Source: a virus
Strand: one strand, 5' to 3'
Virus record (IMG/VR): IMGVR_UViG_3300044684_000161
Coordinates: 26,103-90,102 of that record
Length of the DNA stretch: 64,000 bases
Shown here: positions 1 through 8,200 of the stretch, one piece after another
How positions within the stretch are numbered: position 1 is the first letter of the stretch
How the letters are laid out: each line of letters begins with the position of its first letter
Notes under the pieces: generated by a model
What the model was told of the DNA's origin: nothing
Database searches by the model: none
The model's input: the letters and a program-made list of their open reading frames with translations, nothing else
Program-made: the position numbers and the translations under genes

Positions 1-1
1 C

Positions 2-235
2 AAACTTGGCGATGCGCCCGTCAATCCCGCATTGCTTGCCGCATGGCAGGCCGAGCAGGGGATGGCGGCGATGCCACCTGGGTCTTCCGATGCGGAGGTC
101 TCGGCAAGCGGCTCCGTCAGTGGCGTGAAGTCCGGTACGGATGGAGATGACGGCGAAGGGGATGATGACGACCCCGCCGATGACGAAGACATGGGCAAGG
201 CGTTCGGCCTGCCGATTTTCAAAATTGAGGCGTGA
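2..235 (+). CDS. C-terminal end of a head protein, probably portal (5' truncated)
   Basis: An open frame enters from the left edge and ends with TGA at 233-235; the start lies outside the window. The visible 77 residues end in a low-complexity acidic tail (DGDDGEGDDDDPADDEDMG) and a short hydrophobic end. Placement directly before spike-base, head morphogenesis and protease genes suggests the portal protein, whose C-terminal tail is often acidic and disordered, but no conserved portal segment is visible, so the name is inferred from context only. The next gene starts 3 bases downstream. Confidence 0.6.
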   Translation, partial: KLGDAPVNPALLAAWQAEQGMAAMPPGSSDAEVSASGSVSGVKSGTDGDDGEGDDDDPADDEDMGKAFGLPIFKIEA

Positions 236-238
236 AGT

Positions 239-541
239 ATGTCAACGGTACAACTCGACGATCCGATCACCGGCGCGCCGGCGCCGCAACAGGGTCTGCA
301 TGGCGCCGCGCGCGTGAGTGATGCAGCAGTATCAGTGCAGGCCGTGACGCCCAGCAATTCGACCGCCCTGCCAGTTGGATGCAAGGGACTGTGGGTCGGC
401 GGCGCGGGCAACGTAGTAGTGACGATGTGGGATGCCACGACCGCGACGTTCAATGCAGTGCCGGCAGGGACCCTGTTGAAGGTGAGTCCGCAATATGTCA
501 ACGCTGCGACGACCGCAACGAATATCGTCGCCATTTTTTAG
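239..541 (+). CDS. Spike-base-like small virion protein
   Basis: A 100-residue protein starting 3 bases after the preceding stop. The pattern AVTPSNSTALP, then GLWVGGAGNVVVTM, then FNAVPAGTLL and a C-terminal VNAATTATNIVAIF matches the phage 'spike base protein' family (RCAP_Rcc01079 type) found in head or decoration gene clusters of temperate phages. The family is small, all-beta and thought to be part of the virion surface. No signal peptide or membrane segment. The family call is from memory of the pattern; the exact structural role here is not known. Confidence 0.65.
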   Translation: MSTVQLDDPITGAPAPQQGLHGAARVSDAAVSVQAVTPSNSTALPVGCKGLWVGGAGNVVVTMWDATTATFNAVPAGTLLKVSPQYVNAATTATNIVAIF

Positions 542-765
542 CCGCATAGTGGCGTAAAAGAGACAATCGAATTGCCCAAATCCGATTAAGACCATACTCT
601 TCATAGCAACAAGCCCGTGATCTCCCGATAGCCTGATCGGGTCGGCCGGGGCTAAACGGCCGAGCTATATTTCTCCGGCGCTGCACTGGAGGCGTCTCTC
701 AGGAGGCGGCAGGCTTGCGGATAGCGCGGTTCCGAGCCCGCAAGGGTAGTCGCATCGGGACACGA

Positions 766-803
766 CGGCCCCGGTAGCGCCAACTGCCGGGGCCGATTGT
801 TTT
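766..803 (+). terminator. Rho-independent terminator
   Basis: Perfect 9-bp stem CGGCCCCGG (766-774) and CCGGGGCCG (787-795) with a 12-base loop, followed by ATTGTTTT. It would end transcription from the portal and spike-base genes before the phosphatase gene. Confidence 0.85.
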
Positions 804-821
804 AGTTCGCTCGCGCGCGGC

Positions 822-836
822 GCGTGACAGTACCTC
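822..836 (+). promoter_or_regulatory. Recurrent phage promoter-like element (variant)
   Basis: GCGTGACAGTACCTC is a divergent copy of the TCGTGACGCNAYNAT element seen throughout the window. Its last base is 7 positions before the A of the phosphatase start codon at 843, the same spacing as the better copies. Confidence 0.45.
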
Positions 837-842
837 ATTGCC

Positions 843-1562
843 ATGATCATCGAACACTTTGAGCGCAATACCTCTGGCCGTGATCTGGTCATTGGGGACA
901 TTCATGGCTGCTTCAGCCGTGTGCAAGCGCACCTTGATCGGATCGGTTTCGATCCTGGACGCGATCGGCTGTTCAGCGTTGGCGATCTTGTGGATCGCGG
1001 GCGAGAGTCAAACCTAGTGCTTGAATGGCTCGCGAAGCCATGGTTTCATGCCGTGTGCGGCAACCATGACGATATGGCGAAGCGCTGGCCCAGCGGGCGC
1101 ATGGATGCCGGAAACTATGCGGACAATGGCGGCGGCTGGAACATCATCAATCCGCCTGCGCTCCAGCGAGAGATCGCCGACGCCATGTCCACTTTGCCGA
1201 TCGCGATCGAGGTGGAGACAGCGAACGGCCTAATCGGCATTGTGCATGCGGATTGCCCGTTCCCGTCGTGGGCGTTATTTTCGCAGGCCCTGACTGATCC
1301 GACCATTTCGAATCGCACACGCCAAGCGATCATCGACGATGCTCAATGGTCACGTGAGCGTATCACCGCGATGGATGTCGAGGAAATTGAAGGCGTGCGT
1401 GCGGTCATCGTTGGGCATACGCCCGTCAAGCAGTTCACGAGTCTCGGCAACGTGTTCTATATCGACACCGGCGCTGTGTTCCCGGGGCGTGAATTCACAA
1501 TCTTGGATGCGGAGACATTGCGTCCAGTTGACCTCAAACTGACGCTTGATTGGGCGTCGTGA
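843..1562 (+). CDS. Metallophosphoesterase, lambda/PrpA-type Ser/Thr protein phosphatase
   Basis: A 239-residue calcineurin-like phosphatase. The metal-site motifs are intact: GDIHG at 18-22, GDLVDRG at 47-53, GNHD at 73-76 and a later VGHTP. This is the arrangement of the lambda phosphatase/PrpA/PrpB family, which removes phosphate from Ser/Thr (sometimes His) using two metal ions. Length fits the family (about 220-240). It sits alone between a terminator and the minor head gene. The start at 843 has no Shine-Dalgarno sequence and lies 7 bases past a promoter-like element, so a leaderless transcript is possible. The target, host or phage, cannot be told from the sequence. Confidence 0.88.
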   Translation: MIIEHFERNTSGRDLVIGDIHGCFSRVQAHLDRIGFDPGRDRLFSVGDLVDRGRESNLVLEWLAKPWFHAVCGNHDDMAKRWPSGRMDAGNYADNGGGWNIINPPALQREIADAMSTLPIAIEVETANGLIGIVHADCPFPSWALFSQALTDPTISNRTRQAIIDDAQWSRERITAMDVEEIEGVRAVIVGHTPVKQFTSLGNVFYIDTGAVFPGREFTILDAETLRPVDLKLTLDWAS

Positions 1563-1748
1563 TCGCATACTGAATTCGCTGCGATGAGTGGGCGGTGAGC
1601 CCCCAGCGGCGCCGTGGGGCCAAAATAACGGCCGCAGCGGCTCATAGCGAAGACGCTCAGCGTCGGTCTCCACGTTAGGGAGTCGCCGTATCCGCACGAG
1701 ACGCGGCGTTCAATGTGCCGGGATGAGGAACCGCCCGGCACCTCTGAT

Positions 1749-1763
1749 TCGTGACGCTATTCT
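1749..1763 (+). promoter_or_regulatory. Recurrent phage promoter-like element
   Basis: TCGTGACGCTATTCT; the last six bases resemble a -10 box, and the base 7 positions after it is the A of the ATG at 1770. No Shine-Dalgarno sequence intervenes. The 5-bp inverted repeat GACGC/GCGTC spans the -10-like part. Confidence 0.6.
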
Positions 1764-1769
1764 CGCGTC

Positions 1770-2933
1770 ATGGCACTTCTTGTCGACATCAGCAGCCTTA
1801 GCGAGACGCAGAGCGATCGGGCGCTACATACCATCTATAAAGCGATCCACGATCACGGCGACGACGACGCGATCTGGAAAGAGATGGACTCGCCGTTCCT
1901 GCGCCGTCTCGTCGAACTGTTCACGCAGCGCGGTCTGATGCGTCTCGACGGCTTCCGCAAGGAACTCGTCGAATGGATTAACGGCGAGAAGCATCGCGCC
2001 GGCGAGCGGCCTTCTCGTCCGGACGGAATGATGCAGCGCTGGAGCGCAGCCGAACTCAGGCTCGTGAAGCTCTATCTCGAGACGTTGCCGCCGGAGGCAT
2101 TCACACTCGATGACTGGATGATGGTCGTCGACTATCTGACGATGCGCTACTTGCCACCGGACGATCTACGCACGGAGGCCGAGTGGCTGTCGACGCGCGC
2201 GACGCTCATGGGTCGCGTGCAGGCCAACATGGAGAGCCTGAGCACGAAGCAGGCCGATACCGTACTCGCCGCGCTCCCGTCGACCGTCGCGGAAGCCGTT
2301 TCAGAATTCGTCATGTCGACCGCTCAGCGCGCGATGCTCGACTATGCCCGCGTGCGCGCGGCCGAGAACGTGCAGAAACTCGCCGACGACACACGGCACC
2401 GCATGCGCTACGTAATCGCGCAGCACCATGAGCAGCAGATGCTCAAGATTCCCGGCACGCCGGGACAGTCGCTACAGACGCGGCTGTTGGATGAGTTCGC
2501 CACGCTCAATCGGGACTGGCGGCGTATCGCTGTGACCGAGGCGGTGGAAGATCAAAACCAGGGCGTCATCGCGAACATGAAGCCTGGATCCAAGGTCAAA
2601 CGGCTTGAGCACTACGTCGGCGCGTGCGCTTTCTGCAAGAAGATCGACGGAATGGTGTTCAACGTCGTCGATCCGGGAGCGACCGACAAAGATGACTGGA
2701 CCGACGTTTGGGTCGGCAAGACGAACGTGGGGCGCTCGGCCGCTCCGCGTAAGCGTGTGGGAAAAGAACTGATCCCGCGTGAGGCGGCGGAGATGTGGGC
2801 CCCTGCCGCAGGTGTGCAGCACCCCCACTGCCGAGGTCGCTGGTTGCCAGTGCTCGAAGCCGAGCCTGGCGACGATCCGGATTTCGCGGAATGGCTGCGC
2901 AAGAAACTGGAGAAGAAAAGTGCCGCTACTTGA
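1770..2933 (+). CDS. Minor head protein / head morphogenesis protein (Mu gpF, SPP1 gp7 type)
   Basis: A 387-residue protein. Its C-terminal third has the hallmarks of the phage head morphogenesis domain: [16 protein letters not shown], then a cysteine pair in [10 protein letters not shown], and [11 protein letters not shown] near the end. These proteins are injected or portal-associated minor head proteins that aid procapsid assembly. The N-terminal half is helical. The start codon at 1770 has no ribosome binding site and abuts a promoter-like element. The stop overlaps the start of the next gene by 14 bases, indicating coupling. Confidence 0.85.
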   Translation: MALLVDISSLSETQSDRALHTIYKAIHDHGDDDAIWKEMDSPFLRRLVELFTQRGLMRLDGFRKELVEWINGEKHRAGERPSRPDGMMQRWSAAELRLVKLYLETLPPEAFTLDDWMMVVDYLTMRYLPPDDLRTEAEWLSTRATLMGRVQANMESLSTKQADTVLAALPSTVAEAVSEFVMSTAQRAMLDYARVRAAENVQKLADDTRHRMRYVIAQHHEQQMLKIPGTPGQSLQTRLLDEFATLNRDWRRIAVTEAVEDQNQGVIANMKPGSKVKRLEHYVGACAFCKKIDGMVFNVVDPGATDKDDWTDVWVGKTNVGRSAAPRKRVGKELIPREAAEMWAPAAGVQHPHCRGRWLPVLEAEPGDDPDFAEWLRKKLEKKSAAT

Positions 2934-4293
2934 AGGAAGTTCGGATGAAGTAGTGTCCGCGAACATCGCGGAATTGATCAGATCAGGTCACCCCAGGGAC
3001 CAAGCGGTAGCGATCGCATACAAGAAGGCTGGCCGATCGCGAGACGGCATGAACAAGGCGATCGTTTTTTTGAAGGCTGACATTTCGGAAAAGCTGGCGC
3101 GGTTGCGAGCGCGGCGTTCTGGACTCCCGTCCGTAGGACAGCGCATCGAGTTCTTGAGCGACAGGTTCTCGGATAAGGGCCCAGCAACAGGCACCGTCTC
3201 GTCGGTCGATGGCACCAAACTGACAGTGAAGTTTGCGGACGAGGAGCAGTCATTTTTGTGGCGTGACCTGCGCGACGCCGCGCAACTTACCGAAGATGGC
3301 CTGTGGATGATCAAAGCGCATCCCGCCGCGACCGGTTGGCGAGAGCCAACACCCGCGCAAGCCGAAGCAGGCAACTACCGCAAGCCGGTCGTGCGCTGGA
3401 ACGGCCTCGACATCGCGATCGAGAACCCGGCGGGGACCGTGCGGCGCGGTAATGGCTGGGAAACCCGCATGATCTACGACTACGGGTACGTGAAGCGATC
3501 CGAAGCCGTTGATGGCGACGAGGTGGACGTGTACCTCGGGCCTAACCTCGAAAACGCGCCGATGGTCTACGTCGTGCACCAGCGCAAGTACGGCGACTGG
3601 GACGCCTACGACGAGGACAAGTGCATGCTTGGCTTCGACAGCGAGGACGATGCGAGCGCGGCATACCTGCAGCACTATGACGATGCCCGGTTCCTCGGGC
3701 CGATCACGGCGATGCCGGTCGCCGAGTTCGTCGAGAAGGTTCGCGCGACGCGCGATAAACCGGCGATGATCAAAGGAGTTGGTATGTCGCAAATGGTGAT
3801 GTTCCTGAAGGCACACGGAAAGCCGCCTGCGCCCGGGAAGGTGGTCAACGAAGATGGCGAGGACAAGATCGTCGAGAACCTTGACGGATTGATCGGCGAG
3901 CACGAGCATCTTGTCGCCGTCCTCGACAAAGACAAAGATCCGGCCGCGCAGCAGGAAGCGCGCGAGGAAGGTGCCGAGCTCGACGAGTTCAAGCGCAAGA
4001 AGAAGGCGGCCGACAAGGGCGCGCCGATGTCCAAGGCGATCGTATTCTTGAAGGCTGCGAAGCTCTCGGACAGTCTGCGACGGAAGATTGGCACCGTTGG
4101 CAGTTCGAAGCGCCAGGACGAGCCGGAGGGCGTGTTTCTGGAGCCCGGCGAACGCAAGTACCCAGTGAAGATCAAGGAAGGCGATAAGTGGGTCTATTCG
4201 CCGAAGCTGCTCGAGGCGGCAGCGGCTGAAGCGCGAATGCACGGTCACGAGGACATTGCGAAGCGCGCTGACGAAATCCGAGCAGGTCTATAA
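2920..4293 (+). CDS. Polyvalent protein with inorganic-pyrophosphatase-like domain
   Basis: A 457-residue protein starting at GTG 2920 (GGAG at 2909-2912), which puts the conserved segment [15 protein letters not shown] right at the N-terminus; an open frame extends upstream but only as overlap with the head gene. Residues about 135-280 contain [35 protein letters not shown] and match the phage 'inorganic pyrophosphatase' domain of polyvalent proteins. Three copies of a short motif occur: [10 protein letters not shown] at 44, [10 protein letters not shown] at 289 and [10 protein letters not shown] at 370. The second has its own AAAGGAG upstream (3772-3778), so internal starts or an old fusion are possible. 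Polyvalent proteins are thought to be packaged and injected with the genome. It ends 6 bases inside the convergent AraC gene. Confidence 0.78.
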   Translation: MPLLEGSSDEVVSANIAELIRSGHPRDQAVAIAYKKAGRSRDGMNKAIVFLKADISEKLARLRARRSGLPSVGQRIEFLSDRFSDKGPATGTVSSVDGTKLTVKFADEEQSFLWRDLRDAAQLTEDGLWMIKAHPAATGWREPTPAQAEAGNYRKPVVRWNGLDIAIENPAGTVRRGNGWETRMIYDYGYVKRSEAVDGDEVDVYLGPNLENAPMVYVVHQRKYGDWDAYDEDKCMLGFDSEDDASAAYLQHYDDARFLGPITAMPVAEFVEKVRATRDKPAMIKGVGMSQMVMFLKAHGKPPAPGKVVNEDGEDKIVENLDGLIGEHEHLVAVLDKDKDPAAQQEAREEGAELDEFKRKKKAADKGAPMSKAIVFLKAAKLSDSLRRKIGTVGSSKRQDEPEGVFLEPGERKYPVKIKEGDKWVYSPKLLEAAAAEARMHGHEDIAKRADEIRAGL

Positions 4294-5145
4294 CCGTTCT
4301 CGGTACTGCGCCGGCGTCATGCCCATCTCACGTTTGAACGCGGTTGTGAAGTGGCTTTGGCTTGAAAAGCCGCATTCTAGTGATATGGCCGCGATCGAGA
4401 GCGTCCGATTGCGGAGTAGAGCCTTTGAGCGTTCGATGCGGCGGCTCCAGACATATCGTATTGGCGTTATGCCCATGGATCGACTGAACGCGCGAGAGAA
4501 GTGAAATGGGCTGAGCGCAGCAACCGATGCCAATTCGTCGACCGAGATCGGACGATGCAGGTTCATCTCGACGAAATCCATGACCTTGCGCAATCTGCCG
4601 CGCGGCAATACGCCTGCATGCACGTCATTCCCTGCATTCAGGCGATCATCAAAAAGCACCATGACGCGTGCGGCGAGCGATCTTGCATTGTTCTCTATAA
4701 GTAATGGCCACTCTTCAATGCGACCAAGCGAAGTAAGTTGCCTCAAAGAATTCATGAGAGGGTAAGCTATTGGGCTTTGTCTTGCGCTTATTCTTTTAAA
4801 TGTTTCAGGCCTATATTCAAGGCCACTAGACGATATCTTTTTGAACCATGACTCTCCAACGGTTAATGTAGTTGCCTCGGCGTCATTTAAAAATTCAACC
4901 TCTAGTTTCCATCCTGCCGGCAAAAATGAATAGCTCATGCCGTGCCACTTAACCTTTACAGGTTCTTTGCCATTAACGATTTCTATCGTTTCGGCCGGTC
5001 TGTCAAGTACACAATACACGTGATTACTTAGCTGAACTTCAAATTTCTGTCCTTTAAATGTTGGAAATCTTGCAATTGCGAGTCTTGGCGAATCGTTCGC
5101 AAGGAAAAAACGCACATTCGGAAAATCTCTCATTTCTTTGTACAT
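4288..5145 (-). CDS. AraC-family transcriptional regulator, foreign insertion (moron)
   Basis: A 285-residue regulator. The last 100 residues carry two helix-turn-helix units of the AraC/XylS type ([20 protein letters not shown] and [20 protein letters not shown], ending [12 protein letters not shown]). The N-terminal part is an unassigned, beta-rich sensor-like domain ([18 protein letters not shown]...). The start is placed at ATG 5145; the open frame continues upstream across the DarB-like gene but without protein-like sequence. The gene runs against the late operon, splits two polyvalent-protein genes that are otherwise adjacent, and is visibly AT-rich at about 4690-5130. It is probably expressed from the prophage and acts on host or phage genes; its targets are unknown. 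Confidence 0.88.
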   Translation of the reverse strand: MYKEMRDFPNVRFFLANDSPRLAIARFPTFKGQKFEVQLSNHVYCVLDRPAETIEIVNGKEPVKVKWHGMSYSFLPAGWKLEVEFLNDAEATTLTVGESWFKKISSSGLEYRPETFKRISARQSPIAYPLMNSLRQLTSLGRIEEWPLLIENNARSLAARVMVLFDDRLNAGNDVHAGVLPRGRLRKVMDFVEMNLHRPISVDELASVAALSPFHFSRAFSRSMGITPIRYVWSRRIERSKALLRNRTLSIAAISLECGFSSQSHFTTAFKREMGMTPAQYRERL

Positions 5146-5185
5146 GGCGTCGATCTCAACGTTGGCAGCGCTGCGGCGGCCCCGA

Positions 5186-5200
5186 TCGTGACGCGACAAT
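5186..5200 (+). promoter_or_regulatory. Recurrent phage promoter-like element
   Basis: TCGTGACGCGACAAT, a perfect copy of the consensus, in the 87-base divergent gap between the AraC gene and the DarB-like gene. The predicted first transcribed base, A5207, is 26 bases ahead of the ATG at 5233. Confidence 0.6.
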
Positions 5201-5232
5201 CCCGAGACAACATCTGAAGGCTGTCCCGACCG

Positions 5233-8200
5233 ATGCTCATCTTCTTCAGTAAAGCTACCCCGCCGCAGGTCAACATGCCTGTGCATGTTGCCGGCACAGT
5301 CCGGAAAGACGGAACGATTGTCAAACCGCACATGCGCATGCAGCGTGTCTCTCTCCACGCCACCCAGCCCCCAACGCCTGCCGCTGCGGCTCCCAAGTCG
5401 CCAGAGCGCAAGCCGGGAAAGCTCGATTCGTTTCTGGAAAAACACGGCGGTGAGCAGAGGTTCCGAGCATCCCTTCTGGATATGAAACCCGAGCAGCGGG
5501 CTAAACTGATCGATGCAATGGCGCATATCGACGGTATCGAGCCGTCCGGCGTTATGGAGCGCCTTGGGCTACATGCTTCCGACTTGAAGGAGGGTGATCC
5601 CGATGGATCGGGGGCTCATGAGATCGTCGAGCACATCACGCGCAAGGGGAAGACGCTGCGAGGTGTGATCCGGCGAGATCTCTCTCAGGATGAAGCCAAG
5701 CAGATCGACGAATATACCTTCCGCAAGGATGGCGGTTGGTTCATTCGAGAGAAGCACCTGGAGACGGCGGCGAAACTGGACGCCGCGCGCCATGCCGGCA
5801 TCATTGACGACGCGCAGCACGAAACTGCACGAGCGGCGGCGGCCAAGGATGGGCCATCCGGGGCGCTCGGCGCGCTACAGCAACAACCGTCTCCCAATGA
5901 GCCGTCTCATCCTATCGAGTCAGCGGCGCCAGCGGATCGTCCCAAGGAGCAGGCCGACAAACTGCGAGAGGCTGGCGAGAAGCTGAAGGCTGCGGCAGAA
6001 GCTGATCTAGGGCGTGACCGGCTGGCGAATACGGCGCGACGCGCGCGCATGGCTGCCGGCGCAGAAGCCGACGCCAGCCAGCGGCTCTCGATCGCCGGTA
6101 CGATGATCAATCTCGCCGATGCAATCGAGGCTGGTGATGCGCGGCATCTGAAGGGCATTACTACACGTGCGGCGGTCGAAACGCTGGATGGAATGGTGCG
6201 TCGCGCCGTGCGCGAGACGGATCGGCATCTACCATATATCGAACAACGGGCCCGCGAAGGACGGTCTCCGGAGCCAGATGACATTCGGAATGCGAGGCTG
6301 CCGAGGTTTAGCGTACACGGCAACGTGGCGGCTGATATCGCGGAGAAACTGCGCGGCGTGAAGGGTGCCGCGAAGCTTTCGGGATGGGCATATCGAATTT
6401 CGGAGCGCGTGGGCCGCGACGCGGTTGCCACGCTACCAGATGATGACGCCGAGACAATCCGCGCCGTTTTCAAAAAGCTCGCCGACATGGGCGAGAAGCA
6501 TATGGGGTGGGATTTGCGCGAAACGCTTGCCGTGCGTGACCGTCTCGCGCGGGCCGGCATCACGAGCGACCGCGACCTGCGCTTGGCTCTGACCGAGTAC
6601 CTGATTTTCCGGGATGGTCCCAAGAAGGCCGATCCGATCAAGGAAGCGGAGCGTGTTCTCGTCGGCCAGAAGGTTGGCGTCGATTTCTTCCCGACGCCGA
6701 AGCCGCTCGCCGCGAAGATGGCCGAGTTGGCCGGCGTCAAGCCTGGCATGACCGTACTTGAGCCGTCGGCGGGCAATGGGCATCTAGCAGATGCGGCGCG
6801 GGATGCTGGTGCGCAGGTCGATACGGTCGAAGTTTCCGATGCGCTGCGCAATGTGTTGCACGCTAAAGGTCACAACATCGCCGGGCACGACTTCGACACG
6901 TTCGAACCGGGCAAGCAATACGACGCGGTCATCATGAATCCGCCGTTCTCCGACCGGCGCGATGCGGCACATATCATGCGCGCCTATGACTTGCTTAAGC
7001 CCGGCGGCAAGCTGGTGGCGATCGCGGGCGAAGGCGTGTTCTTCGGCTCGGATCAGAAGGCGCAGACGTTCCGCGACTGGCTCGATGAGCGCGGCGCAGA
7101 GGTGGAGAGGCTTCCAGAAGGCACGTTTAAGGGCTCCGACCTACCGGCGCAGACGGGAGCGAACGCGCGGCTGATCGTCGTGGAGAAGCCGGCGCATGTT
7201 GCGGCCGCTCCTGTTCAGGAATCTGCTCCGTCCATGGAACGTGAACAGCCTTCCATTCATGAACAAGGCCCAAAGGAAGGCGAGACCAAATTCGAAAACG
7301 GCGTCGAATACGTGCTGCGCGACGGGCGCTGGCATCGGGCGCACGAGGATCAAGCGGACGAACGCGGCGCAGTGAGCGATGCGGTGCTTGAGGATGTCGG
7401 GCTGTTGCGAGAATTCGGTGGTAATTGGCAGTACAAGTTTGGCATCGACGGCAGGTGGATGACGGCAAACTCTAAGGAGGACGCCGTTTCCATTGCGACG
7501 AAAACGTACCACGAAACGCCTGAATCCGAGCGCATGACCAGGGACCAGCGCGACGCCAAGGCCGACGCAGATGAGTACGAGGATCTTCACCGCCGATATG
7601 GTCATCTGTCGGTCGACGATCTGCGCGATCGGCACGAAAAGATGGGCGGCGAAATTGAAGGACTGCAAGCCGCTGGCCGTCGTGAGTTCAATGGCGGTGG
7701 CCGCAGGACGAGCGCGGCCGTCAGCGCGCAGGGTGCGCGTGATGTTTCGGAGGAGCGATCGAAGCTCGATCGTTATATCGAACGTCGCGCTGCTGATGAG
7801 GCTGCTGCGCCGGTGCGAGATGCAGAGTCCGATCTCGCAAGCGATCGCGAAGAACTCGCGACCGAGCTCGCGCGTGATCCGCATAGCGAGCCCGCGAAGG
7901 AAGCCGTGCGCAAAGTGGGCCGGCGCGTCGCGGAAGACGAGGAGCCGGTCTCGGCGCTTGACGAAGACGACCCGAACAGCCCGAACTACCGGTATGCCGA
8001 TACCGGATACGTCGCTGGCTCGCGCAAGGAACTTGCCGCATCTCAGGTGATCAAGAGTGCCAAGCAGGAGGGTGCGCGCGTCTACGCGACCGCAATCGAC
8101 TGGGATCAGCTTGAGCAGAATCCGCGCGAAGCCAAGGACCTGATCACGAAGTCGAACTTATTTGGCGAAGTGGACTGGCCCGCGCTGCGCGCAGCCGGCA

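Larger units (their letters stand above)
542..842 (+). other. Gap of 301 bases with hairpins, a terminator and a promoter-like element
   Basis: No gene is supported here; the open frames are on the opposite strand and look like chance. Two hairpins lie side by side (CCCGAT 624-629 with ATCGGG 636-641; TCGGCC 642-647 with GGCCGA 658-663), then an intrinsic terminator at 766-803 and the recurrent phage promoter-like element at 822-836. A short structured transcript ending at the terminator is possible but unproven. Confidence 0.5.

Noticed and set aside
2779-2919. Upstream extension of the polyvalent gene
   Set aside because: It would overlap the head morphogenesis gene in another frame and reads as low-complexity; GTG 2920 has a ribosome site and a conserved N-terminus.
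3250-4248. Long leftward frame (332 codons) opposite the pyrophosphatase-like gene
   Set aside because: It lies fully opposite a gene with clear domain signals, has repetitive Arg/Leu/Val composition and no ribosome site; long antisense frames are common in GC-rich DNA.
5907-6851. Leftward frame of 314 codons opposite the DarB-like gene
   Set aside because: Ser/Arg-rich shadow of the methyltransferase-containing gene with no recognisable domain.
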